Below are positions 46,355 to 57,092 of a DNA stretch of 64,000 nucleotides, piece by piece. Within the stretch, counting starts at the first letter, position 1; each line of letters starts with the position of its first letter. The stretch spans positions 25,442,087 through 25,506,086 of the forward strand of contig CM074195.1 in NCBI GenBank assembly GCA_037179385.1, in the 5' to 3' direction. The stretch is from Holothuria scabra. Its lineage: Eukaryota > Echinodermata > Holothuroidea > Aspidochirotida > Holothuriidae. Both the position numbers and the translations under genes were made by a program. The notes under the pieces were generated by a model. The model had not been told where the DNA came from, made no database searches, and saw nothing but the letters and a program-made list of their open reading frames with translations.

Positions 46355-46504
46355 TTGTTATAACTGTATGTGTAGCAGACGGCACTGTGTACGAACAGTG
46401 AAAGGTTCAAACTTAGGTCTGACGTTGTTCAGAACTGAGTAACATTTCACTGAATTCCTCGTGGATAATATAAAGCTTTGCATTTTCTTTCTAAAACCTT
46501 TAGC

Positions 46505-46590
46505 TCTTGGGCCACAACTAGAAAAAAGGCCGTGACCGGCTAGACTTGAACCAATAGGTTGGAAACTTGGCCGCAAAACGCCATCTAACT
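46505..46590 (-). repeat. SINE-like repeat, unit 2 copy
   Basis: GACCGGCTAGACTTGAACC and GGTTGGAAACTTGGCCGC; paralogous to 25083-25165. Confidence 0.5.
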
Positions 46591-47457
46591 CCAAAATATT
46601 TAGAGTTTAAATCACTCTGGCGTTTGGAATGAAAAAGTTAAAAAAAAGAGTCATATTTACTGTTTTTGAGAGAACATAGTCCTCATTTTAAATCCGTCTC
46701 TTGTTTTACTCTTGATTTAGAGAGCAAGTTTCATTCACGATCGATAACCATGTTATTTTTTTTTTTTTTCAAAATGGAGTTTGAAGTTGTACTTCCACTC
46801 ACTCACAATTTTTACACTGTCACTCGATTTTCACATTTTCTTAAGTACATAGCTGTTAAACGTTTCTACATATTATTGCATTCTTACTTTATGATTTTTT
46901 AACTAAGCTTCACAAGCACACACCCTGCACATACAAACGCACAAGTACACACGAACAAATAAACACGTCAACAGGGCTCAGTGAACATCAGTCGCACCAA
47001 CGTAATTTCATAATTTTTAGCACACATTCGTCAGAAAAAAATAAAAGAAGAAACTAAGCAGAAACTAACCCGGGCGGTTTTTTCTTGAAGGCTCTCACCC
47101 AAACATTTCCAATTTTCCTAACCTTCTAACTTAAGCCCCTCTCACAACTGTCTAAAACCCATCCTCATCCAGACCCACTTTCTTCACTTTCTTGCTTCAG
47201 GGTGAGTATATAAGACCCCAATGTGTCAAATAATTCTCATTACAGTACAACCCGTGTAAAATGGAACTCGGTGCTCTGCATTTTATGAACTTGCTGTCAA
47301 TCAAAGAGCGGTGCCGGTTTGAGAATTTTCAAAAATTGTAGTTTGGAGTGAGAGGATTAAGCCTTTAATACACACTTCTCTGAAAATAGTTTTCGTAATT
47401 GAAACAATACTATGAGTTACCGTATCGATCATTTTAAAAGAATTCTTTACATTCATA
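46591..47457. other. Non-coding part of unit 2
   Basis: Aligns with 25170-25960 and 28228-28373 of unit 1. No conserved frame was seen. Confidence 0.6.
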
Positions 47458-49413
47458 CAGTGGCGTAGCTACTGGGTGGCAGGGGGCAAGTTCCCCCCCC
47501 CCCCCCCCCACCCTCCCCTGGAAAATAATTTGGGGAAATTGATGAAATTGGGGAAATTTCATGGATTTTGTTATTCTAACAAAAATTTCTCAAAATTTTT
47601 GTTAGAATAAGAAACTATGAGACATTTCTCATACATAATTCGTATTTCCATGCAACAAATTAACCCAGATTTCGTCAGTGTCGCATGAACCGGCCCGACT
47701 CGCGTTCCTCGCCGCGTAGCAGATTGTAAGTTCTCTTGTATACGCGCGGGTGTTATGATCAATGCATTTCAGTGCATAGGAAGCCGTTATTCAGGAATTT
47801 AACAACAGCTGCTACAGTACAACTAGCACTGAAAGGCTGTAAACCCGAACTTATCCCCTTCTACACAGTCTCTGCGTTGTACACTTTGGGAATTCAGTAA
47901 AAGGATGTGAAAACTGACTAGTCACTAACGTAGACCCCCCCCCCCCCCCGGGTTAATATATTGTCCTACAAGCTAGTGGTAGCTGTACCGATTTTACTCT
48001 GTGTACATAACGATGGATCGGCTGGAACAATCCATGGCCAACGATAAACTTAAAGTTAGTCTAGAAATTAGAATGAACGGGATCCATTGGAATACTTAGA
48101 TTTTGTTACGTAGTATAATCCCTTGAGACTTACAGGCTAGTTCGGAAAAATAGCTTTCTGCTCACTTGGGGTGTAACAGTAAACGGGTCCATGAGTACCT
48201 TGTAGCCTTCTACACTTAACAGACTACTGTTCTAACAGGATATCCTGTGTGAACGAGCCACTGTTAGGCCTCCTTTTAGTGGAGTACGAAGGGGGACCAT
48301 TGGGCCATGCCCCCTCACAAATGCCATTTTTCTTTGTTCTTTAAAATACGTAGTCAAACTTTAGTAACACAGATTTTACTTCAAAAGATGGTATATGTGG
48401 CACCAGATTGCATATAAGGACACCCAATTGTGAGTATCCCACTGGTGGCATCTATAAAATAAAGACTTCATGTTTAGATTCTCTTTAAAAGCATGAATAC
48501 GCTATTTTTGACCATTGGAGGGGTCTGATTTTTCGAAATTTTCTTTACGCTTCGTGGTGGCGCTTCGCTCAGTCTTTTGGGCAAAACTACATTTCTGGGG
48601 TCAAATTAGCTCTTAACTCTCTGATCACTTTGTAGTTTGCGAACATATTTTGAAGGGAGCATTTTATTGCAAACGACAAAAGAAGATAGCGACTGGTTAG
48701 ATTCGTCGTATAAGTCTGGAAAATGCTATTTCCGGCCATTTGAGGGGTCTGATTTTTCGAAATTTTCTCTACGCTCCGCGCCAACTAATGGTGGCGCTCC
48801 GATTAGATGAACTTTATGACAAAGTAACGTTTTGTGGCCAAGAAAAACCACAAATCCTATACCGATCAATTCCCTTTTTTTTACTCCTAAAAATGTGCAA
48901 ATTTAATGACAAGTTTTACTTCGTGAGGTAGCATAAATGGCATAAGAATGCATGGAAAGAGACAAAAGTTTCAGTTTCATCCTCATGAACCACCACGATT
49001 CAACTTTTAACACTGTTCCTGTCAAAGTCGAAAATCTTGCACCATTTTGCATCTAGGCTCCTTGAAAACGTCGAAAAATTTCCGGCCACCCCTCCCCTTA
49101 GACCATACTACATGCCATGCCCCCCCCCCCTTCAGAGAAATCCTGCGTACGCCACTGCGTTAGTACATACAAATAAACCAGATATTGTTGACCAAAATGA
49201 TATCCTAAGAGTTGTTATTTCCAATTGCTCTATGTTATACTTTAAGATTAAAATGCAGGCAATATTACATAATGACATGGTAATGTTGTTATACTTGTAA
49301 ATTTGCATATTTTATATGAAATACATACACATTTACCGGGAAAAGTTTGGGGTAATTTTGGTACCTCCCCCCCCCCCCCCCACCCCGGAAAAAAAAACCT
49401 AGCTACGCCATTG
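47458..49413. mobile_element. hAT-like element C, 1.96 kb, inverted
   Basis: CAGTGGCGTAGCTACTGGG to CCTAGCTACGCCATTG, flanked by CATTCATA (47450-47457) and CATTCATT (49414-49421), an 8-bp duplication with one change. Unit 1 has the empty site at 28373-28380. The interior is the reverse complement of element B, with two hairpin-repeat monomers at about 48470-48830 and C-runs near both ends. No transposase. Confidence 0.85.
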
Positions 49414-49745
49414 CATTCATTTAAATAGATACCTTTAATTTCGGACTCAAGTAAACTACACTTCTTACTTTTCTAAAAGCAATATTTGGAAGTCATATCT
49501 TCCCAATACAATCAGAAAAGGATGTCTACATTTCATAATCATTTTAGATTAAAGCTTACTACGTACAGACGAGACCTTGCAGATTAATGCATGTACTACA
49601 AAATGCCTACATAATGTCTTGAAGGCGCGTTTTCTTAGAATGTTCAGGGCATTGATCATAATTGCTGGTATATTTAAATAACGTACGCTCAATTTATTAC
49701 AATGTTGAAACTCCTAGTCATCTGTTCACTGTATAGACTACGTTA

Positions 49746-49979
49746 TTACATTTCGTCGGTAACCCTAGACACACAACTCACCAGATAAAAGGGTAGACCG
49801 AGGTAAATTTTACAAGCAGTGATCGACTTATGTTTTGTACAGTACGGCTCGTTAATCAAACTAGTCTCATAATGTTTAGGTGTCACGTGCCAGAAATCCA
49901 CTTGGGGTTCATCGTCATCCCTATACCAGATTCGTCGTGAATAACCACAGGCGAGATTTTTCCTCCCCCAATTTCTCAT
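49746..49979 (-). CDS. Conserved 77-residue frame (unit 2 copy)
   Basis: Same length as 28706-28939, no indels, with most differences being single base changes. Preserved landmarks: NLACGYS, DDEPQV, VTPKHYETSLINEPYCTKHK, LPFY and CVSRVTDE. The ATG at 49979 directly follows AACTTTCTCAG G, a good acceptor, and no in-frame stop separates the two, so this may be an internal exon. Function not recognised. Confidence 0.4.
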   Translation of the reverse strand: MRNWGRKNLACGYSRRIWYRDDDEPQVDFWHVTPKHYETSLINEPYCTKHKSITACKIYLGLPFYLVSCVSRVTDEM

Positions 49980-51460
49980 CCTGAGAAAGTTAGTTGGTAG
50001 GGGCGAATTGATCGCTTACAATCCTGCTACATGGAACTTTGAATTTACGTCCATACTTTGCCACATCCTCTTGCCACATAGGCTACTTTCCCAGATTGTT
50101 TCCGATCAATAAAAAAAAAACCAAACTTTCAATCTGCTTAATGTATTTCTTAAAGCCTCTCAAAAGAATTCACATTAAATTATGGAAGAGCACAGCATTC
50201 ACGAGGGTCAAGAAGGGGATATTTCTCCCTTCCTATTCATTTGTCATGCTTAATGCTTAAATCTGAAAGCTTTATCGAATGAGCAGGGATCAGGTGTCCA
50301 TTTAATTTGCCAACGCGTTTTTACGGAACTGAAATTACCTCGGTGTTGTCTGCAGGCATCTTTTGTTATCTAAATAAATGACTTCTACTACAATATTTTG
50401 ACCGCCTGTCGCGCATTCGTCACGGTTGGCACTTTTTAACTTACATTATGACAATTATATAATAGAGGAATAAAGTTTTAGTGAAGTTTTCTGGCAAGAC
50501 ACCTTTCAGGAAGGCTAAGGTGCAGCTCTACCTCCGGCTGCAAGGGTTCACGATGCGGTGTTTTTCGAACAAACTATGGAATCCGATGTATTTTTAATCG
50601 TTTTCTAAAGAAACGTCTTTTTAAAATTGTCAAACATTTGCTCAGTGTACTTGGTACACTTAATTCTTCGGTTCCATTGTTTTTATTTTTAACACAATCA
50701 AAATCGCTTTGCGGGTTGTTCAAAATCGCATGCAGATTGCGGATTTTTGTATCGTGGGTTCCACAGCAGTTCTAATACAAAATGTTTGCCCGCTTCTCAG
50801 CTTTGAGATTGCCTCTACATCTCAGTGACATAAAGCATGGGTAAATTGGGGCACATTCCCCCATCGAATGCCTCAAAAGGTTTTTAAGCTTCATTCCTAT
50901 TGGGATAGGGTGGGGTAACATTTTCCGGGAATGACACCATTCTGCATCTAGGGACCTTAATTATAACAAAATTTTCACAGAGGGAAATTCTGTCGAATAC
51001 GATATCTGCCTCCTCACCCCTTCTCCTTCTCAACACCAAACGTTATACATGTGCATGCAGTATTTCCCGAAAATGTATCCACTATGGAAGATGACACAGT
51101 GAAAAGGTATGCGTTGCAATAGCCCTTCCCTATGGACCCCTGACAAGGTCCTGCAGTTGGCCACCCCCAGGTAATAATCCTGGCAACGCCAGTGGGCTGA
51201 GTGGGCCTATACAAGACCCATTGCGTAATGAGAACACTCTCAGTAGTGTACGTGCTGTGTACTACGAGCTGAATGACTCTACATTTAATTTACTGTCAAT
51301 CAAAGAGCTGCGCCATTTAGGAACGTTTTGCAGACTACTATAAAAATTGGAATTTGGGGTGAAAATTGTCTGCCTCTAAATTAATGAATTTTGACTAGCA
51401 TCTAAATGAACAAATAGACACAAAACGAAAACACTACGGCAAGTTCGTCATAAAAAGATT
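49980..51460. other. Unit 2 end
   Basis: Continuous across the places where unit 1 carries element A (50083-50090) and the composite insertion (about 50330). It includes a hAT-like end near 51183 and a CAATCAAAGAGC repeat (51285-51390). Confidence 0.6.
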
Positions 51461-52559
51461 TTTATACCTCGCATTCTCTCATATCTTAAAAAGACAGCAA
51501 ACACGGTGCGCTGTGTTACATACCGTACTGGAGAAGACGTACATCTTTTAGCTAGTGACAGTGTGTTTATGATTTCACACACTGAATGGAAACGACTTGA
51601 AGTAAAATAACCTACATCACGTGGCCCTTCTGTGGAATTGTCCTTCCTAATCTGGATTAGTTGTACGCACAATGCGCATGCACAACTCGAATGTCAGTAT
51701 TCTTTCCAAACATTCTCCCGAAAATAGAAAAGTATCATTGTCAGAATAACATATTTAGGAAAAGTATAAGAGATAAAAAAAATCATAAAACATTTGGGAA
51801 ATCTGTCGCTTAAAAAAGAAATCATTCCTCAGCCTGTTTTGGAATCTTTCACAACGCAATTCCCAAAGTAGCCAATTGTTTTAATACTTTCAAAACTTTA
51901 CTCGAAAAACAGAAAACGTCACATGCAAAGTGAAATTTTCGTGGAAAATAAAAATGATAACAATGATTTGGGACATATCCGGGCACCTCGAGAGAAAAAA
52001 GCTTCACCACGGCCCTACGTTATACTTGTAGACTTGCAAAACCTTTGCTTGAAATAGTAGAATATTTAAGAAAAGTGCTTGGCCGATTTAAATTGTCCAA
52101 TTAATTTTATTGTATGAACAGATAGAAGGGTGTCCCAGTGAGTAGTACTTTACCACCCAACCCCTACATTCAGCCAAATTCGGGCAACGATCATGAAAAT
52201 CGGATAACGGTGTTTTTCAATGCCAACGTGATCAGAGTGAAAATGTCTTGCCAAACGTCTGACTGAAAATTTATTTACCCCCCCCCCCCCTTGCCTCCCC
52301 TCGTAAAGTTTATCAAAAGGTGTTAGAACTGAATGTATATATGTTGTCGTGAGTTATGGCAGTCGCATTGACAATTTCATGAAGTTAGTTCATCTTGAAT
52401 TTAGCCTTGAGTCAGAAAAGAGTAAAAAACAGCATGTTTTCAATTCCGTTTTATAGCTTTTTCCTTGAAAAGAAACAAGACTATTCCATCAAATGGTCAT
52501 TAATATTTGTGGTAAACTTATGTGGTAATTTTCTGATCCATCACTTAGCAAATTGTTGA
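51461..52559. other. No gene recognised
   Basis: Outside the duplicated block. A C-run lies near 52269-52280; otherwise AT-rich DNA. Confidence 0.4.
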
Positions 52560-53170
52560 TTTTTTGTATTATTGCAAACGAAAACTAAAAATAGCGACTG
52601 CTTATATTCTACGCATAAGCCTGAGAAATGGCTTTCCCGGCTGTTCCCAACTGATGTCAGCGTTCCGCTTATATCGTTTTCAGGGTAGAATTACATTTTC
52701 GGCCAAGAAATATAAAGTAATAACTTTGTTATCATTTTGCAAATAGCTAATTTAGTTTCAAGTGAACATTTTATTACAAACAAAAACTCAAAATAGGACT
52801 GTTAATGTTATTTCCAGATGTCTGGTGGATTCTATTCTTCACATTTTCTCTGCACTCCGCGCAAATTGATAATTGCGCTCCGTTTAGATAGTTCTCTAGA
52901 CAGAATTACATTTTTCGCGCAAACTACAATTTCTAATCGCTTTGCAGTTTGCTAATTTAGTTTGAAGTGGCATTTTATTGCGAACGGAAACTCAAAACAG
53001 CGACAGCTTAGATTCTACTTAGGCTATATTCTATTTAAAGGCCTAGGAAATGCCATTTTCTGCTGGTCACATTTTTCAAAATTTTCTGTACGCTCTGCGC
53101 CAACTGATGGTGGCGCTCCTCTTAGATAGTCTCCAGGGTAACACTACATTTTTCTGGCAAAATATCTTCT
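52560..53170 (-). repeat. Tandem array of about 215-bp hairpin-repeat monomers
   Basis: About two and a half diverged monomers. Landmarks repeat in order: AACATTTTATTACAAAC, ACTCAAAATA, GATTCTA, GAAATGCCATTTTC, TTTTCTGTACGCTC, the inverted GCGCCAACTGATGGTGGCGC, and AGGGTAACACTACATTTTTC. The same monomer occurs twice in each of elements A, B and C. Confidence 0.7.
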
Positions 53171-54080
53171 GCCCTCCAAACTGAAATGCTCCCGTACGTA
53201 AGCTTTTGCTGATAACATATCAGCTTCATACTTGCCACTTCACAATGGTACTTTCCTCAATTTTCCAATGACAAGCAGCCTACAGTAATTGTAAAGAACG
53301 GTACGTAACGAGTACGTGCACGGGGTCAAAAACAAGTTTTGGGGGCTAGTGGGTAGTGGTGGTTGAACAGAAGACTACCTAAGCGAAGCGTCGGCATCGG
53401 GTTAACGCGAAGCATACAGAAAAAATATATTGAGCTGATCAGTAGGAAAAAGTTTCTTACTATGTGAAGATGTGTCATGAATTGAATTGTTTCGCCAGGA
53501 GCCCAAGACAACTGACGTGGATCGCGACCAATGAATGGTTCCGGGAAGGAGCGCTAGAGATGTTTATCTACTTTTCGTCAAAAATTCCTCTAGATTACTG
53601 GAAATGGAACTTCTGGGGTCTGATTACTGCAGCCCAGTATTGCCATTTTCAGATGTTCCATGCTCCTGGAACTTTCAAGGACGCATTCTGAAGCCTATAC
53701 CAACGTGTGTTGCTGACCGCCTAAATTGAGTATCATATCCTGGTAATGGAGGTGGAATGAAACTCAATAGAAATGTAAAGGAGAGACGATTCGTTCTTGT
53801 GAATGTTTTTACATTGTCATTTATTAGCAAGTTACGGTACCATACAATAATGCATCAATGAACATAACTTATAATCGAGAAAAAGGTGTTTACTGGTGAG
53901 GGACTCTTAACTTGAAGATGGGTATGATACTCTCTTTGGAATCTGCCTGCAGACGGACCATATGAAAGCTTTGACCGCGCAGCGCTGGCATTGTAATGAG
54001 TGAATGCATGTATGCATGAGAGTTTCAGGTGGGCGGATGAAATCATGCCCACAAAATGGCTGGGTTAGGTTATATTAGTA
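53171..54080. other. No gene recognised
   Basis: 53370-53470 has a diverged hairpin motif. The overlapping plus-strand frames at 53464-53729 have no recognisable product. Confidence 0.4.
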
Positions 54081-54383
54081 CATGGGCTGGAGGGGCTCAC
54101 CTAGAACCCCCACCCCTAGAATTGATGAAATAGGGATAGGAATGTAGTTTTAGGTGTAAATTTTCATATTTTTTATGTTGACATTGTTATCTTAGGGATG
54201 AACTACTGTATGGTTTCTATATGTTTTAACGTCGGTAGTGCATGACAGCTGAGTAGCCATAGTTCATCCCTAAGAAATCAATGTTAACATATCAGTCTAA
54301 AAATGTACACTTCAAACTACATTCCTATCTCAATTTCATCAATTTTGGGGGTGGGGGTTCTAGGTGAAGCCCTCCAGCACACG
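54081..54383. mobile_element. 303-bp foldback MITE
   Basis: Outer ends CATGGGCTGGAGGG and CCCTCCAGCACACG, then ACCTAGAACCCCCACCCC and its complement, continuing for about 125 bp per arm to TTAGGGATGAACTA. No clear target duplication. Confidence 0.75.
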
Positions 54384-55472
54384 GACTATACAGGTTAGAT
54401 GGAGTTGGATGATGTAGATTTTCACTGCATGGACGATCCCAATTTAAGTGTCACTTGTTCGTGTTCAAGACTAATCTACATCTGTATGAAAAATGTTTGC
54501 GTTATAATGGAACGTTTTCACTAAATGGAGACATTCAGAGATTTAGACAACGCCAAAACGCGTGACTCTTAAGCTCAATGCGGACTGTCCTGTTTCCTGA
54601 AATCAGCCTTCCCAGCTAATAGAACTAATTGCTATGCTAGTAGCTTTAACACACTTCCACTGAGCTTTCAAGTTTTAAAAAACAATTAACTACCTCGAGA
54701 AGAGGTTTAAGAAATACTTTTAGAAATTTTTTTATGGCACCCTTTATTTTTTTTTTTTTTTTTTTTTTTTTTTGGTGTGCCACCCTCCCCTCCGGGGGAC
54801 CCAACGGCCATGTCTGTTCTGAACTTAAGTTGACCTCCTGCTCGAGAGGATTTTGCTTCTACTGGTTTGATTTAATGGTGGACATGCAGCTTCAGGACTA
54901 CTGCACATTTAAGTACGTCTTTCTCAGAGAGTGGGTATCAGTATGGTTGGCGATCTGTCGTTGCGTGCTGTACCGGTCCGTAACGCCAGAGGCGTATCTA
55001 GGGTTTGTGGTGACCGAGGCAAGAAACGAGGCTGGCGTTCCTAGCTCATCTTAATGGGGTAATCTTATGAATTCTTACACAACTCAAAAATAAAAAAGTT
55101 ATTTCAATATCATGCTCATTGCAGGAGTGGGGCCAGGATTTGCCTGAAGGGTGCCAAGCTCCTCGACACTGAAAAGGGCGGGCATATCGAAGCCCCGACA
55201 AAGCCGATGAGTTCCCGGTGGGACGTGACTGTCAAAATTTGAGGAGCCCGTAGCGCGGGGACAATTTTTGCTTTTCCACAATGAAATATGCCGAATTAAA
55301 ACTACAGAGCTTGTTTCAGAGTAAATTTAAAGATTTTGAGAAATATTTGGCTTTTCAAGTTTATGCGCTGACCACTAAAAGAATTGAAGAATATACCCTA
55401 CACGTAAGAACAATCGAAAATTTTTTATGGCTTCCTAAAATTCGTTTTAGATTTAGCTGTTTCCTTTCAGGC
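54384..55472. other. Unassigned, with T27 tract
   Basis: T27 at 54747-54773 could be the inverted poly-A tail of a retroposed sequence occupying about 54774-55000; I could not identify it. AGAGGCGTATCTAGGG near 54990 resembles a transposon end. A plus-strand frame starting at 55281 (KDFEKYLAFQVYALTTKRIE) is unrecognised. Confidence 0.35.
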
Positions 55473-55766
55473 CTAAGAACTACAATATAAGGCTGTCACA
55501 GACGAAACTGGAAATTCGCACGAAAATTCGCACAAAGATTTGAAACTATTTAGAGCCTGATCTATAGTGGAGAAATTTTGGACTGGAATGAAAAAATGGG
55601 TTTTTGTTAGGGTGAGATTGAAAAGATTGAGGTAAATGTGTTTAATGATCTGTCTTTCAAGAGCAGAATTAAGTAGAATGTAGGGATGATTAAAGTTGTC
55701 TTGGGTTTTCTGTAATTGTACGGAGTAGTCACCGAAATTGGAAAATTTACTGAAAACCTTTGCCAT
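55473..55766 (-). CDS. Unrecognised 97-residue frame
   Basis: ATG at 55766 in a strong Kozak context (tcaaaATGG), frame open to 55473. It starts MAKVFSKFSNFGDYSVQLQK. A branch-point-like CTAAC followed by CCCATTTTTTCATTCCAG near 55580-55620 suggests an intron end inside it, so only the first part might be coding. No homology was recognised. Confidence 0.25.
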   Translation of the reverse strand: MAKVFSKFSNFGDYSVQLQKTQDNFNHPYILLNSALERQIIKHIYLNLFNLTLTKTHFFIPVQNFSTIDQALNSFKSLCEFSCEFPVSSVTALYCSS

Positions 55767-56124
55767 TTTGAAAAATATTTATAAGTCAGGAGTTTATATA
55801 GGAGACAGACCTAGGGGTAATAACTGAAGAATCTGAACTTCTTATGAGAAAAATCAAATAGGTCGCCGGTCGCCAACTTCCTTGTAGTCAGTCTGTTTGG
55901 GGTTACCGAATATTATCATGCATATTAAAGGTATAGAGCCCCTCCCCCCTACCCAAAAAATTATTTTGAAGAAAAAGCTGAATAATTTTCATCTTATTTC
56001 TCTTCAGAATATCTTTAATTACATTTTATGACTTTACTATTGCATATTCAAGGTAAACCTGCTATGGTTAACCAGGCTATGGAACGGAAAAAATATTGGG
56101 GGGGGGGGGGCTGAGTGCCAGCAG
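55767..56124. other. No feature recognised
   Basis: Ends in a G-run at about 56098-56110 next to the hairpin-motif repeat. Confidence 0.4.
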
Positions 56125-56340
56125 GACTATCTAAGCGGAGCGCCACCATCAGTTGGTGCGGAGCGTACAAGAAAATTTTTGACTTAACAGACCCCCCAGG
56201 TGGCCGGAAACGTCACTCCCCGCGTGTTCTATGTTGCATGTATCCAGCCTTAAAATATGGATCTCATGTTTGCAATTTCTCAACTAAAAAGAAAAAATTC
56301 AGCCTATGCAAAATGGTAATACATATCAGATAAATTGAGA
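56125..56340 (+). repeat. Hairpin-motif repeat monomer
   Basis: CTAAGCGGAGCGCCACCATC, GTTGGTGCGGAGCGTAC, CAGGTGGCCGGAAACG; closest to the copies at 32480-32640 and 32660-32770. Confidence 0.6.
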
Positions 56341-56558
56341 TGATTCAAGAACAATAATTAATTAAGCATCCTCTTTCATTCACTCTGTTTGCCCTGTTAT
56401 TCACTTTCTGCACCCCTTGTTACATTTGTCTACTCATACATGTCAATTACTCAATTATATTTTCCCCTAGATCAAACCATTTGTACCCAAAACACCCCTC
56501 CCCCTCCCGTGGTTCCTCCCAAGGATACCACCAACCTAATCTATACCGATCTCAAATC

Positions 56559-56761
56559 CAGTGGCGGAGCTAGGGATTTCAGTCAGAGGGGGCGAAAATG
56601 GTTTGCAGGGCGCTTCGAAGGAGTAAATACCCTGAACCTCAGCACGATCGGGGCCACAGCTTTTCAGACTTCCCATTTGATTTTCCGGACCTAGTTTTAG
56701 ACTACTTTGCACATTTCTCCTCCGAAAGTTTTTCTATTAAAACATGTTTAAATTGTCTCTC
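56559..56761 (+). repeat. hAT-like left terminus
   Basis: CAGTGGCGGAGCTAGGGATTTC begins at 56559. A possible partner end (CGAGCTACGCCCGGCCACTG) is at about 58727-58746, but the flanking octamers do not match, so no complete element is claimed. Confidence 0.35.
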
Positions 56762-57092
56762 CGTGGGCCTCCGCAGAAGAAAATTCCGGGGGGGGGGACA
56801 AAATTCTTTAAGGCAAAACGCTATAAGGGGGAAGGGGGAAAGCTCCGCGCCACCATGAGTTGGCGCGGAGCGCAAGAAAATTTTATCCCACAATGTCTCC
56901 CAGATCGCTGGAAATGTCATTTCTAAAGCCTGTTTACCGCATATAAATAGGGAAAACACTGATTGAACTGTTGAGAAATTTTGATGTTAATTTTTCTTCG
57001 TCTTTTTCTTTATGTTTTTTCGTTTTTTTCATGTTTTTTATTTTCTAGGGGAGGGTAAGTGCCCCCTTGCCCCTACCCTACGGACGCTCATG
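56762..57092. repeat. MITE, GCGTCCGCAG family, 331 bp
   Basis: CGTGGGCCTCCGCAG to CTACGGACGCTCATG, related to 2569-2771. It contains a hairpin motif (CGCGCCACCATGAGTTGGCG). Confidence 0.5.

Larger units (their letters stand above)
39053..51460 (+). repeat. Tandem segmental duplication, unit 2
   Basis: Direct copy of 16683-38150, carrying the intact receptor. Insertions private to this unit are at 45104-45652, 46103-46354 and 47458-49413. Confidence 0.9.
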
